Made by a program: the position numbers and the translations under genes
Notes under the pieces: model-generated
Databases searched by the model: none
Told to the model about the DNA's origin: nothing
The model's input: only the letters and a program-made list of their open reading frames with translations
Origin: Spirochaetia bacterium UBA5763
GTDB taxonomy: Bacteria; Spirochaetota; UBA4802; UBA5550
NCBI GenBank assembly: GCA_002418835.1
Contig: DIEX01000034.1
Coordinates: 158,182 to 222,181 of the forward strand
DNA: 64,000 nucleotides
Direction of reading: 5' to 3'
Shown here: positions 54,922-64,000 of the stretch, piece after piece
Numbering within the stretch: position 1 is the first letter of the stretch
Layout of the letters: every line of letters begins with the position of its first letter

Positions 54922-56277
54922 TTAACCTATCATGATATTTTCATCAGCTATATCAATATCTATTTTTTTCCTGCTCATTGTTAAAGCTGTAATAATAGCG
55001 AAGGGCCCCACACGGCCGACAAACATAACGAGAGTCAGGAGAAGTTTGCCTGAATCGGGGAACTTTGAGGTTATACCTGTTGAGAGTCCCACTGTGGCAA
55101 ATGCGGATATAACTTCAAATATAACCTGTAAAAACGAGTTATTATCATCAAATGAATGCATAGCGAGGAGAGATATTGTTGATATATAGATAAAGATAAA
55201 TGACAATATTACAAGAGTCATGCTTTTATTTATTACTTCTTCATTTATGGATCTGCCCCAGAATACTACCTGTTTTGACCCTTTAAATTTTGATATTACC
55301 ATCCCTGCTATTACAGCAAAAGTTGTTGTCTTTATACCTCCAGCTATAGAACCGGGTGAACCACCTATGAACATTAGAAGCATCATGACAGCAAGTGTGC
55401 TGTGCCTTAAAGCGCCTGTATCAACGCTGTTAAATCCTGCTGTACGGCATGTTACAGACTGGAACCACGATGTAAGAAGTTTCTGCGGCAGAGAATCCCT
55501 ATCCATTATATACCCCCATTCAAGAAAGAGAAACATAAGAGAACCGGCAGCTATAAGGATAACAGTGGAAGTTAACACTATCTTTGAATGCAGAGAGAAC
55601 TGCCTGAATATTTTACGTTTTTTCCTGAATTTGAAGTTTGCAAGTTCAGTTAGAACGATAAATCCGATACCTCCCAGTATAATGTTCACGGATAGTGATA
55701 ATATTATAACAGGATTATTCTGAAATAAGATCAGACTGTCAGTAAATGTGGAGAAGCCTGCATTGCAGAATGCTGATACAGAATGAAATACGGAATACCA
55801 GATTGAATCGATAAGATTAAACTGCCTGATAAACTGTGAAAAGAGAATCATGGATGTAATTGATTCAATGGTTACCGTATATAAAATTATCTTTTTTAAA
55901 ATCTGTGATGGGGGTATGATTGCGACTTCATTGTATATCTCACTGAATGCGAACCTCCATTTAAGAGAGAAGCTGCCGCCGAACATCGAAAATATTCCTA
56001 TTGTAAATGTCATGAATCCGAGTCCGCCGAACTGGATCAGCATAAGTATGATTGCCTGTCCGGTAAATGTAAAATCTTTACCGGTATCAAGGACAACCAG
56101 GCCTGTGACGCATACTGCTGATGTTGAAGTAAAGAGAGCGTCTATAAATGAAATGCCGTGAAGGGTCGCTGACGGGATTTGCAGGAGTAATGAACCTGTA
56201 AGAATAAGGAACAGGAAGCTTAAAATAAACTGCTGAACCGGTGATATTCTGCCTATTAGTCTTTTTTTATTTTTCAT
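54922..56277 (-). CDS. ktrB: Potassium uptake transmembrane subunit KtrB/TrkH family
   Basis: A 451-residue membrane protein with four repeated membrane-pore-membrane units. The selectivity-filter-like segments TSAVCVTGL, FCNAGFSTF, CRTAGFNSV and FATVGLSTG are all present. It forms the ion-conducting part with the downstream RCK subunit; Ktr systems are typically Na+-dependent. The length fits KtrB. The gene is divergent from kdpA, so both K+ uptake systems share a 256-base control region. No strong ribosome binding site is visible. Confidence 0.94.
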   Translation of the reverse strand: MKNKKRLIGRISPVQQFILSFLFLILTGSLLLQIPSATLHGISFIDALFTSTSAVCVTGLVVLDTGKDFTFTGQAIILMLIQFGGLGFMTFTIGIFSMFGGSFSLKWRFAFSEIYNEVAIIPPSQILKKIILYTVTIESITSMILFSQFIRQFNLIDSIWYSVFHSVSAFCNAGFSTFTDSLILFQNNPVIILSLSVNIILGGIGFIVLTELANFKFRKKRKIFRQFSLHSKIVLTSTVILIAAGSLMFLFLEWGYIMDRDSLPQKLLTSWFQSVTCRTAGFNSVDTGALRHSTLAVMMLLMFIGGSPGSIAGGIKTTTFAVIAGMVISKFKGSKQVVFWGRSINEEVINKSMTLVILSFIFIYISTISLLAMHSFDDNNSFLQVIFEVISAFATVGLSTGITSKFPDSGKLLLTLVMFVGRVGPFAIITALTMSRKKIDIDIADENIMIG

Positions 56278-56402
56278 AAAAAGTAAGAGTGCTATTCTTT
56301 AATCTAAAAGTAATGCTATCGTTTTAATGTGTATTCCACAGTCAACATTCTTTATAATTTTCTGAGATTAATTAATAATAATTTTCATATTGTGGGGGAA
56401 TA

Positions 56403-56479
56403 TTAACGGAATCTTAACGCGGGTTTGTAATTTTTTCACGCAAATTAAACTTTGACGCGTTGTATATTCATCATATCTA
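56403..56479 (+). promoter_or_regulatory. Direct repeat (candidate KdpE site) and possible kdp promoter
   Basis: TTAACG occurs at 56403 and 56414, spaced one helical turn (11 bases), the arrangement favoured by OmpR-family regulators such as KdpE. TTGACG (56452-56457) could be a -35, with a weak -10 TATCTA (56474-56479) 16 bases on. The repeat would then lie roughly 65-80 bases before the start of transcription. No cyclic-di-AMP riboswitch was recognised. Confidence 0.4.
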
Positions 56480-56533
56480 AATTGCTTAATTAATGAATGT
56501 AATGTATATCATATTCATGGCGGAGATAAAAAT

Positions 56534-58240
56534 ATGAGTGTATATGATATTATTGCTTTAGCAGTTTTTTTATTAATGACAACCGGACTCGCTGTCCTTC
56601 TGGGCGGTTATATGAAAATGGTCTTTTCCGGTGAAATTTTTTTTCTAAGCCCTGTTATAAGGCCGGTTGAAAGAGGCATATACCGCTTGTGCGGAATTGA
56701 TGAAACAAAAGAGATGTTCTGGAAGGAATATTCATTAGGATTCATAATTTTCAATATAGCTGGTATTCTGATACTCGGATCATTGCAGATGCTCCAGGGG
56801 ATGCTTCCTTTAAATCCGCAGAACCTTCCCGGAGTGAAATGGGATTCGGCTCTTAATACTGCTATTTCTTTTGTTACAAATACCAACTGGCAGGGTTATG
56901 GCGGTGAATCGACAATGAGCTACCTGACCCAGATGGCCGGGCTTACTGTTCAGAACTTCGTATCAGCAGGGATCGGCATGGCTGCAGGTGTTGCGCTTAT
57001 CAGGGGCTTTACCCGCAGGGAAGCAAAGACAATCGGGAATATATGGGTGGACCTGACCCGCTCTGTCCTCTATGTGCTGATCCCGCTCTCAATAATCGCT
57101 GCAGTTCTGCTTATGTCACAGGGCGTTTTGCAGACATTTCACTCCTATGTAACTGCCGGGACTCTCGAAGGGGGAAAACAACTCATCCCTCTTGGACCTG
57201 CGGCATCACAGATTGCGATTAAACAGCTCGGTACAAACGGCGGCGGTTTCTTTAATGTCAATTCTGCCCATCCATTTGAAAACCCGACCTTTATATCCAA
57301 TCTTATTGAGAATTTTTCGATACTGTTAATTCCCATGGCCTTTGTTTTTATGTTCGGGTTTATGCTGAATAACAAAAAGCAGGGGAGAGCGGTTTTTTTA
57401 TCCATGACTGTACTGTTCATTATCGGCCTGTCTGTTATCCTCTGGTCTGAATATAAACCTAATCATGCTCTCACAGGTTCCGGATTTTACTTCACAGAAA
57501 ATATGGAGGGTAAAGAGTTACGTTTCGGTGTGCCCTGGTCTGCTCTCTGGAGCCAGTCAACTACTTCGACTTCAAACGGCAGCGTTAACAGTATGCACGA
57601 CAGTTATATGCCTCTCAGCGGTATGGTTAATCTTTTTAATATGGGGATTGGAGAGGTTATTTACGGAGGCGCCGGTGTCGGTTTTATAGGCTTTATCTTT
57701 TATGTCATACTTTCAATGTTTGTTGTGGGTCTCATGGTGGGGAGGACTCCTGAATTCATGGGGAAGAAGTTCGGCCCATATGAGATGAGTATGTCCATGA
57801 TTGCGCTTATCCTTCCGATGATAACAGCTGTTATACTTTCAGCTGTTGCTGTATCTGTACAGCCCGGGCTGTCCGGCCTGAATAATCCCTCGTCACACGG
57901 GCTTTCCGAGATACTCTATGCGTACTTTTCATGTGCCGGGAATAACGGTTCCGCCTTTGCAGGCCTCAATGCGAATACGGTTTTTTATAATACAACGCTT
58001 TCTGTGGCGCTCCTTACGGGACGTTTCGCAACAGTTATCCCTGCACTGGCAATAGCAGGTGAGCTCGCATCGAAGAAGATTGTTCCGGAGAGCCAGGCAA
58101 CTTTCCCCACTACAGGGATTCTTTTCGTTATAGTTGTTGCAGGCGTGATAATAATTATGGGTGCCCTGACCTTTTTCCCTGTATTCGCACTGGGGCCCAT
58201 ACTTGAGCATCTGTCTTTAAACAGCGGGGGGACATTTTAA
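56534..58240 (+). CDS. kdpA: Potassium-transporting ATPase K+-binding subunit KdpA
   Basis: A 568-residue membrane protein with about ten helices. It carries the four filter segments TNTNWQGYGGE, QLGTNGGGFFNVNSAH, GEVIYGGAGVG and CAGNNGSAFAG. KdpA selects K+ and passes it to KdpB through an internal tunnel in the high-affinity Kdp pump. The length is normal for the family. GGCGGAG lies before the ATG. No KdpF peptide is recognisable upstream; a 14-codon frame overlaps the start but is not KdpF-like. Confidence 0.97.
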   Translation: MSVYDIIALAVFLLMTTGLAVLLGGYMKMVFSGEIFFLSPVIRPVERGIYRLCGIDETKEMFWKEYSLGFIIFNIAGILILGSLQMLQGMLPLNPQNLPGVKWDSALNTAISFVTNTNWQGYGGESTMSYLTQMAGLTVQNFVSAGIGMAAGVALIRGFTRREAKTIGNIWVDLTRSVLYVLIPLSIIAAVLLMSQGVLQTFHSYVTAGTLEGGKQLIPLGPAASQIAIKQLGTNGGGFFNVNSAHPFENPTFISNLIENFSILLIPMAFVFMFGFMLNNKKQGRAVFLSMTVLFIIGLSVILWSEYKPNHALTGSGFYFTENMEGKELRFGVPWSALWSQSTTSTSNGSVNSMHDSYMPLSGMVNLFNMGIGEVIYGGAGVGFIGFIFYVILSMFVVGLMVGRTPEFMGKKFGPYEMSMSMIALILPMITAVILSAVAVSVQPGLSGLNNPSSHGLSEILYAYFSCAGNNGSAFAGLNANTVFYNTTLSVALLTGRFATVIPALAIAGELASKKIVPESQATFPTTGILFVIVVAGVIIIMGALTFFPVFALGPILEHLSLNSGGTF

Positions 58241-58251
58241 GGAGAACTGAT

Positions 58252-60264
58252 ATGAATATCCTAAGACCGGAATTTATAAAACCTGCAATCAAAGATTCAT
58301 TTAAAAGGCTCAATCCGCTGATGCTGATGCGGAATCCGGTAATGCTGGTTGTGGAGATCGGGGCAATTATAACCACAGCGGTCACTATCAATAATATCTA
58401 CGACGGATTGGATTTTTCACTGGCACTCCAGGTGAGTGTATGGCTCTGGTTCACGGTTATTTTCGCTAATTTTGCCGAGGCGCTTGCGGAGATAAAGGGG
58501 AAGGCCAGGGCTGAGTCTCTCCGCAGCACAAAGAACCAGCTTGAAGCAACAAGGCTTACTGCCGCAGGCAGGGAGGAAAAAGTGAGTGCAGCACTCCTCA
58601 GAAAGAATGATATAGTTATTGTTAATCAGGGTGAAACTATACCTGGTGATGGTGATATCATTGAAGGGACTGCGCTTGTGGATGAATCAGCAATTACAGG
58701 TGAATCCGCTCCGGTTATAAGGGAGTCCGGCGGAGACAGGTGCGGTGTAACAGGTGGGACAAAGCTACTTTCCGGCATAATTAAGATCAGGATCGCGGTA
58801 AATCCCGGTGAATCATTTCTTGACAGTATGATTAAGATGGTTGAGAGCGCAAAGAGGCAGAAGTCCCCTAATGAAGCTGCCATGGATGTTCTTCTCATTT
58901 CACTTACTCTGCTTTTTCTTGTTGTTGTCATCACACTGCCGGCATTCGGCAGGTTCATGGGTGTTCAGATTAGTGTTCCGGTACTGGTGGCTCTGCTTGT
59001 GTGCCTTATGCCTACAACTATCGGCGGGCTTCTCCCTGCAATAGGGATTGCCGGGATGGACAGGGTACTTCAGCATAATGTAATAGCAATGAGCGGACGG
59101 GCCATTGAGGCTGCAGGCGACGTTAACGTTGTGCTTCTTGACAAGACAGGGACAATCACCCTGGGGAACAGGATGGCAAGTGAGTTTATTCCTGCTGAAG
59201 GGATCGATATACAGAAGATGATTGAGGATTCAATGTACGCTTCTCTTGCAGATGAAACACCGGAGGGGAGGAGTATTGTAGTGCTTGCCAAGAAAGAGCT
59301 CGGGATACATGGAAGGGATATCAGACAGCCGGAAGGTTCTGTGTTTATTCCTTTTACACCGGAATCAGCGATGAGCGGAGTTGACATCTGCGGTATGCGT
59401 ATTATGAAGGGATCTATGCAGGCGATAAAGAATCTTGCTCAAAAGGAGGGATTCACTGTCCCGGATAAAATAAATGACGCGGTTGATCATGTGAGTATGG
59501 CAGGTGATACACCGCTTGTGGTTGTCAGGGGTTCATCAGTTCTTGGAGTGATAAGGCTCAAGGATATAATAAAGGCAGGTATAGCAAACAGGATCGCCCA
59601 GCTCCGCAGAATCGGAATTAAATCAATAATGATAACAGGGGATACCCATCTTACTGCGGCATCTATTGCGGCAGAAGCGGGACTTGATGATTTTGTTGCA
59701 CAGGCAAAGCCTGAATCGAAGCTTGACATTATAAGGAAATTTCAGAAACAGGGTAACATGGTTGCAATGATCGGTGACGGAACAAATGACGCGCCTGCAC
59801 TTGCGCAGGCTGATGTTGCTGTTGCAATGAACGCAGGTACACAGGCCGCACGCGAGGCTGCGAATATGATCGACCTTGATTCATCACCCACCAAGCTCCT
59901 TGATATAGTGGAGATAGGGAAGGAGATACTGATTACGCGCGGAGCTCTTACCACTTTCAGCATAGCAAATGACGTGGCTAAATACTTCGCGATTATACCT
60001 GCCATATTCGCTGTGAGATATCCTGAACTCGGTATAATGAATATAATGAAGCTGGCGAGCCCTGAATCAGCTGTACTTGCGGCAGTAATTTTCAACGCGC
60101 TTATAATTCCGGTGCTTATCCCTGTCGCGCTTCGCGGTGTGAAGTACAGTGTTATATCTGTTCCGGCTCTTCTCCGGAGAAATTTACTGATATATGGCCT
60201 GGGGGGGGTAATCCTCCCCTTCGCAGGGATAAAAGCTCTTGATATTCTGATTACTTTATTATAG
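58252..60264 (+). CDS. kdpB: Potassium-transporting P-type ATPase subunit KdpB
   Basis: A 670-residue P-type ATPase. Visible are the actuator motif TGES, the phosphorylation site near residue 297 (DKTGTIT), the nucleotide-binding region and the hinge motif GDGTNDAPALAQAD. It powers K+ uptake by the KdpABC complex at the plasma membrane. AAGGAG lies before the ATG, 11 bases after kdpA. All catalytic motifs are intact. Confidence 0.97.
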   Translation: MNILRPEFIKPAIKDSFKRLNPLMLMRNPVMLVVEIGAIITTAVTINNIYDGLDFSLALQVSVWLWFTVIFANFAEALAEIKGKARAESLRSTKNQLEATRLTAAGREEKVSAALLRKNDIVIVNQGETIPGDGDIIEGTALVDESAITGESAPVIRESGGDRCGVTGGTKLLSGIIKIRIAVNPGESFLDSMIKMVESAKRQKSPNEAAMDVLLISLTLLFLVVVITLPAFGRFMGVQISVPVLVALLVCLMPTTIGGLLPAIGIAGMDRVLQHNVIAMSGRAIEAAGDVNVVLLDKTGTITLGNRMASEFIPAEGIDIQKMIEDSMYASLADETPEGRSIVVLAKKELGIHGRDIRQPEGSVFIPFTPESAMSGVDICGMRIMKGSMQAIKNLAQKEGFTVPDKINDAVDHVSMAGDTPLVVVRGSSVLGVIRLKDIIKAGIANRIAQLRRIGIKSIMITGDTHLTAASIAAEAGLDDFVAQAKPESKLDIIRKFQKQGNMVAMIGDGTNDAPALAQADVAVAMNAGTQAAREAANMIDLDSSPTKLLDIVEIGKEILITRGALTTFSIANDVAKYFAIIPAIFAVRYPELGIMNIMKLASPESAVLAAVIFNALIIPVLIPVALRGVKYSVISVPALLRRNLLIYGLGGVILPFAGIKALDILITLL

Positions 60265-60273
60265 GTGAACAGT

Positions 60274-60843
60274 ATGAAACAACTGAAAATATCGATTTTA
60301 ATGCTTTTAATTTTTACAATTATAACAGGCCTTGCTTATCCGCTGCTGATTACAGGGATAGGGATTGCTGCTTTCCCGCATAAATCCGGCGGTAGCCTTA
60401 TAATCAGAAACGGTACTGTAAAAGGGTCAGAGCTGATAGGCCAGGATTTTACAAGACCTGAGTACTTTCACGGCAGGCCATCAGCGGTAAACTACGATTC
60501 AGCCCTGTCCGGCGGAAGCAACCTCGGCCCGGTTAATAAAAAACTGATAGAGAGTGTGAAGGTACGGGCCGCAACAGTGAGGTCTGAAAACAGACTTGAT
60601 GATAAGAGTGTTATACCATCTGACATGATTTTTGCATCAGGGAGCGGCCTTGATCCGCATATATCTGTTGATGCAGCTATTCTTCAGTGTGAAAGAATAG
60701 CTGCAGTGCGTAAGATTGATAAAGCTGTTCTCTTATCAATTGCGGGGAAATACAGTGAAAGGCAGCTGCCGTTTTACGGGAAAAGTTTTGTGAACGTGCT
60801 TAAACTTAATATGGCGCTTGATGGTATGGAGGTACGAAAATGA
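60274..60843 (+). CDS. kdpC: Potassium-transporting ATPase subunit KdpC
   Basis: About 189 residues, with one N-terminal membrane helix (ISILMLLIFTIITGLAYP) and the family segments GQDFTRPEYFHGRPSA, ASGSGLDPHIS and AVLLSIAGKYSERQLP. KdpC stabilises the pump complex. ATG at 60274 follows AGGTGA and is preferred to GTG at 60265, which abuts the kdpB stop. Its stop overlaps the kdpD start (ATGA). Confidence 0.96.
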   Translation: MKQLKISILMLLIFTIITGLAYPLLITGIGIAAFPHKSGGSLIIRNGTVKGSELIGQDFTRPEYFHGRPSAVNYDSALSGGSNLGPVNKKLIESVKVRAATVRSENRLDDKSVIPSDMIFASGSGLDPHISVDAAILQCERIAAVRKIDKAVLLSIAGKYSERQLPFYGKSFVNVLKLNMALDGMEVRK

Positions 60844-63506
60844 AAGAGGAATCCAGACCTGATCCATATGAGATGCTGAAGGCTATCAAACATCTTGAAG
60901 AGAGGGAGAACCGTGGTAAGCTGAAGATTTTTTTCGGAATGTCTGCCGGTGTGGGTAAAACCTTTGCCATGCTTAAAGCTGCTCATAAGCTGAAAGATGA
61001 TGGAGTTGATGTGGTTGCAGGTTATGTGGAGACACATGGCCGCAATGAAACTGATGAACTCCTTGACGGGCTTGAAATTATACCCCGCCTGAAGTTTGAT
61101 TATCACGGAATAGTTATAGAAGATTTTGATCTTGATGCAGTCCTTGAAAGAAAACCTGAAGTTGTTCTTGTGGACGAACTTGCGCATACCAATGTTGAAG
61201 GTATGCGTCATTCAAAAAGATATAATGATGTCATTGAACTCATAGACAGAGGGGTAAGCGTTTACACAACAGTAAATGTTCAGCACATTAAAAGCCAGTC
61301 TGATATTGTAGAGCAGATAACGGGGATTAAAGTCCATGAAACTGTCCCTGACTCAATAATTGACAGGGCTGATTCAATCGAGCTTATAGATATATCTCCT
61401 GATGTGCTTCAGAAACGCCTGTCTGAAGGGAAGGTGTATATTCCGGAAAGGGCCGAACTCGCAGCTAAGAGATTTTTCAGGAAAGGGAACATTACGGCAT
61501 TGAGGGAAATGGCCCTTAACTATGTAGCGAGGGCTGTTGACAGTGATATGCGTGATTACATGCAGCAGAACAGGATATCCGGCCCCTGGAAAGCCGGGGA
61601 TCGTCTTCTTGTTGCAGTGAGTCCGAGCCCGTATTCGGAATACCTGATAAAATGGACACGGAGAATGGCTTTTAATCAGAATGCCGCGTGGGTAGCTCTT
61701 TACATAGAAAAGAAAGAACCTCTGTCAGAAGCTGATATATATATGCTTAAAAAGAATCTGAACCTGGCACGGGAGCTTGGAGCTGAAGTAATTTCAATAA
61801 CAGATGAGGATATTGTTAAAGGACTTATCAGGGTTGCAAAGGATAGAAATATTTCCCAGATCATAATCGGTAAACCCCTAAGAACACGATTATCAGATTA
61901 CTTTAAAGGGGGAAATATAGTCGAACGTCTTCTGAAAATCAGCGGAGATATTGAGGTACATATAGTTACACAGCCTGAAATCATTAATCAGAAGTTTAAA
62001 CCCTTCAGAGGATTCAGGCTGAGAAATATTAAACCGTATATCTTATCTGTAGTATCTGTTGTTTTAATCACTCTTTTAAATCTTGTTATAGTAAACCTCA
62101 CCGGATACTGGACTATAGCATTAATCTATCTCCTGTATATTACAGCAATTGCAATGGTTGTTGAAAGAATTCCGGTTTTTGTAGCGGCATTACTCAGTTC
62201 TATTGCCTGGAATTTTCTTTTTATTCCCCCGATACTGACTTTCAGGATAGCCCGTATTGAAGATATAGCAATGTTTATCACATACTTTGTCATAGCTTTT
62301 ATAGTCGGGGGCCTTACGTCAAAGCTGAGAGAAAAGGAGTGGGCACTTACCCTGCGCGAAAAGCGGATCACGGAACTATATGATTTTTCAATTCTGCTCG
62401 GCGGTGCAACTGATATTGAAAGCGTTATCCGGATTTCAGCGGGTTACATTGAAGAGCAGCTCGGGGCAAAGTCCGCGTTTATACTTACTGATGACACAGG
62501 GGGGCTGCATCCGGAGGTACACAGCGGAAGTTCACTTGATGCTGATGAAAATATGCATGGTGTGGCGGAATGGGTTTTTAAAAACAGAAAACATGCAGGA
62601 ACAGGAACTGACACTCTCTCGCAAGCTAATGGGCTCTTTATCCCGCTTAATGCGGGGGGCCATGTAATTGGTGTTATCTGTATAAGGAGAAATGACGGGA
62701 AGGAACTGAGCTATGAACAGAATAATTTTCTCACAGGTATTCTTTACCAGATATCACTCAGGATAGAGCGTGAGATTCTGTCAGCCGCGAGCAGAAAGAC
62801 ACAACTGATAATGGAATCAGAACGTATTTACAGGATTCTGCTTGATTCGATTTCACATGAGCTGCGTACACCCCTTACAACAATAACAGGCGCAGCAAGC
62901 AGCCTTCTTGATGAGGTAGTCAGCTCAAAACCTCATATAAGGAATGCCCTTCTAAAGGAGCTATGCCGGGCAAGCAACAGGATGAACAGACTTGTTGATA
63001 ATCTTCTTGATATGAGCAGGCTTGAGGCAGGAATGATGAAACTTGAAATTCATGAACACGATATTAATGATCTGGTCAATGTTGTTATTAAGACCATTGA
63101 GGGGGAACTGGATGATCATAAAGTTTTAATTGACATACCTTCCGGCCTGCCGATGATAAATTGTGATTTTGTTTTAATGGAGCAGACCATTATAAACCTG
63201 GTTTATAATGCATTAATTCATACACCGGCAGGTACGGAAATTAAAATCAGCGCAAAGACAGATAACAATGATTATATTATTGCTGTCAGTGATAACGGCC
63301 CGGGATTCAGTCCGGGTGAGATCCCGTATCTGTTCGACAGGTTCCTCCGCGGAGCCACATCGGGACCGGGAGGGACAGGGCTTGGTTTATCTATCTGCCG
63401 TGCCATAGTTGAAGCACATAGCGGAAACATTACTGCCCGGAACCGGGGTGAAAGCGGCGCTGAGTTTGTAATAACAATACCATTGGAATTAACTGAAGGT
63501 AACTGA
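60840..63506 (+). CDS. kdpD: Osmosensitive K+ channel histidine kinase KdpD
   Basis: An 888-residue sensor kinase. The N-terminal KdpD domain has a Walker A motif (GMSAGVGKT, about 33-41) and the characteristic DELAHTN. It is followed by a USP-like domain (about 255-370), four membrane helices (about 395-490), a GAF-like domain (about 520-640), HisKA (SISHELRTPLTTITG, His near 672) and HATPase (NALIHTPAGT, GTGLGLSI). It senses K+ limitation or osmotic stress and phosphorylates KdpE. It overlaps kdpC by 4 bases and kdpE by 1. Confidence 0.97.
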   Translation: MKEESRPDPYEMLKAIKHLEERENRGKLKIFFGMSAGVGKTFAMLKAAHKLKDDGVDVVAGYVETHGRNETDELLDGLEIIPRLKFDYHGIVIEDFDLDAVLERKPEVVLVDELAHTNVEGMRHSKRYNDVIELIDRGVSVYTTVNVQHIKSQSDIVEQITGIKVHETVPDSIIDRADSIELIDISPDVLQKRLSEGKVYIPERAELAAKRFFRKGNITALREMALNYVARAVDSDMRDYMQQNRISGPWKAGDRLLVAVSPSPYSEYLIKWTRRMAFNQNAAWVALYIEKKEPLSEADIYMLKKNLNLARELGAEVISITDEDIVKGLIRVAKDRNISQIIIGKPLRTRLSDYFKGGNIVERLLKISGDIEVHIVTQPEIINQKFKPFRGFRLRNIKPYILSVVSVVLITLLNLVIVNLTGYWTIALIYLLYITAIAMVVERIPVFVAALLSSIAWNFLFIPPILTFRIARIEDIAMFITYFVIAFIVGGLTSKLREKEWALTLREKRITELYDFSILLGGATDIESVIRISAGYIEEQLGAKSAFILTDDTGGLHPEVHSGSSLDADENMHGVAEWVFKNRKHAGTGTDTLSQANGLFIPLNAGGHVIGVICIRRNDGKELSYEQNNFLTGILYQISLRIEREILSAASRKTQLIMESERIYRILLDSISHELRTPLTTITGAASSLLDEVVSSKPHIRNALLKELCRASNRMNRLVDNLLDMSRLEAGMMKLEIHEHDINDLVNVVIKTIEGELDDHKVLIDIPSGLPMINCDFVLMEQTIINLVYNALIHTPAGTEIKISAKTDNNDYIIAVSDNGPGFSPGEIPYLFDRFLRGATSGPGGTGLGLSICRAIVEAHSGNITARNRGESGAEFVITIPLELTEGN

Positions 63507-64000
63507 TGAGTGAGGGCCCTGTAATACTTATTATAGATGATGAGGCACAGATTAGAAGGATGCTCAGGCTTAGCCTTGAAGCTCACGGGTATCATGTTAA
63601 AGAGGCCACAACATCCCAGGAAGGGTTACAGCAGGTTGCCATGTCCAGGCCGGATTTGATTATTCTTGATCTTAATCTTCCTGACAGGGATGGCCTGAAC
63701 ACATTGAAAGATATAAGAGAGTGGAGTAAAACACCAGTAATAGTTCTCTCTGTTAAGAATTCTGAAAAAGATAAAATAGATCTTCTTGATGCCGGGGCAG
63801 ATGATTATCTCACAAAGCCGTTCAGTATGGGGGAACTACTTGCGCGTATAAGAGCGGCCCTGCGCCACAGCATCCCTGATGGTAATGATGGAGTATTTAT
63901 AACCGGTAATCTTACGATTGATTTTGTCAGGCGCGTTGTTCTGAAAAATGGTGAAGAGATAAAATTGACACCAACCGAATACTCGTTTCTTAAGATTCTT
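63506..64000 (+). CDS. kdpE: Response regulator KdpE, 3' end cut by window edge
   Basis: The first 165 codons of an OmpR-type regulator starting at ATG 63506, which shares its A with the kdpD stop. The receiver has IIDDE, phospho-acceptor Asp in LIILDLNLPDRDG, and LTKPF. It is followed by the beginning of the winged-helix domain (NGEEIKLTPTEYSFLKIL). The remaining part of the DNA-binding domain lies outside the window. It is the probable activator of kdpABC and candidate binder of the direct repeat at 56403. Confidence 0.94.
   Translation, partial: MSEGPVILIIDDEAQIRRMLRLSLEAHGYHVKEATTSQEGLQQVAMSRPDLIILDLNLPDRDGLNTLKDIREWSKTPVIVLSVKNSEKDKIDLLDAGADDYLTKPFSMGELLARIRAALRHSIPDGNDGVFITGNLTIDFVRRVVLKNGEEIKLTPTEYSFLKIL

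Noticed and set aside
56278..56533. Cyclic-di-AMP riboswitch before the K+ transport genes
   Set aside because: The spacer is short for a ydaO-type element and no conserved helices were found by eye.
56493..56537. 14-codon frame overlapping the kdpA start, considered as KdpF
   Set aside because: It is half the length of KdpF, lacks its long hydrophobic helix and has no ribosome binding site.

Overview
The window is a bacterial chromosome segment made almost entirely of signal-transduction genes, with no rRNA, tRNA, phage, IS or CRISPR recognised. By eye the base composition is moderately AT-rich. Many receiver-PAS-HisKA_2 kinases, a full Che set with CheD, and the wording of the receiver domains suggest a free-living spirochaete-like (Spirochaetota) or similar environmental Gram-negative organism. 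This assignment is an inference; there is no marker gene to confirm it.

Layout. (1) 1-9202: two successive modules with the same order, PAS histidine kinase, single receiver, receiver-HD protein, then a convergent ferritin-like (DUF6306-type) gene. In the first module the HD-GYP domain is degenerate and the ferritin-like gene is only a 3' remnant. (2) 9300-10968: a flavodiiron protein gene behind an FNR/HcpR-like box, and a small acidic protein. (3) 11128-22947: four large kinases of the HisKA_2 class and one receiver. (4) 22961-36167: cheD, an orphan NarL-type regulator and a long chemosensory operon (cheW, short cheR, metallo-beta-lactamase, mcp, cheR, cheB, cheW, cheY, STAS, cheA), followed by a hybrid kinase. 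(5) 36455-48403: two HisKA_3 kinase/NarL regulator pairs, a secreted protein, an AcrR-like TetR regulator with an evident operator, a GAF-ATPase protein and a hybrid kinase. (6) 48471-54083: a second chemosensory set (mcp, cheY, cheW) without its own cheA, a HisKA_2 kinase and an unusual MCP with a C-terminal Cache-like domain. (7) 54237-64000: potassium uptake, ktrA/ktrB on the minus strand, divergent from kdpABCD and a kdpE cut by the window end.

How it may fit together. Membrane and PAS/GAF/PocR sensors feed phosphate to single receivers, HD-GYP output (cyclic-di-GMP turnover) and NarL-type transcription factors, while two MCP sets probably share one CheA. The most distinctive non-coding signal is a palindrome, ATAACAC-N4-GTGTTAT, found upstream of the orphan NarL regulator, upstream of the chemosensory operon next to it, and in the divergent spacer at 16.29 kb. 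It may define a small regulon. Other regulatory signals are an AcrR-type operator lying between the -35 and -10 of the TetR gene, and an 11-bp-phased direct repeat upstream of kdpA.

Several start codons were moved from the longest-ORF start on the basis of ribosome binding sites or domain borders. The first kinase is cut by the left edge. The CHASE kinase at 3758-7297 has no canonical start for its evident N-terminus.
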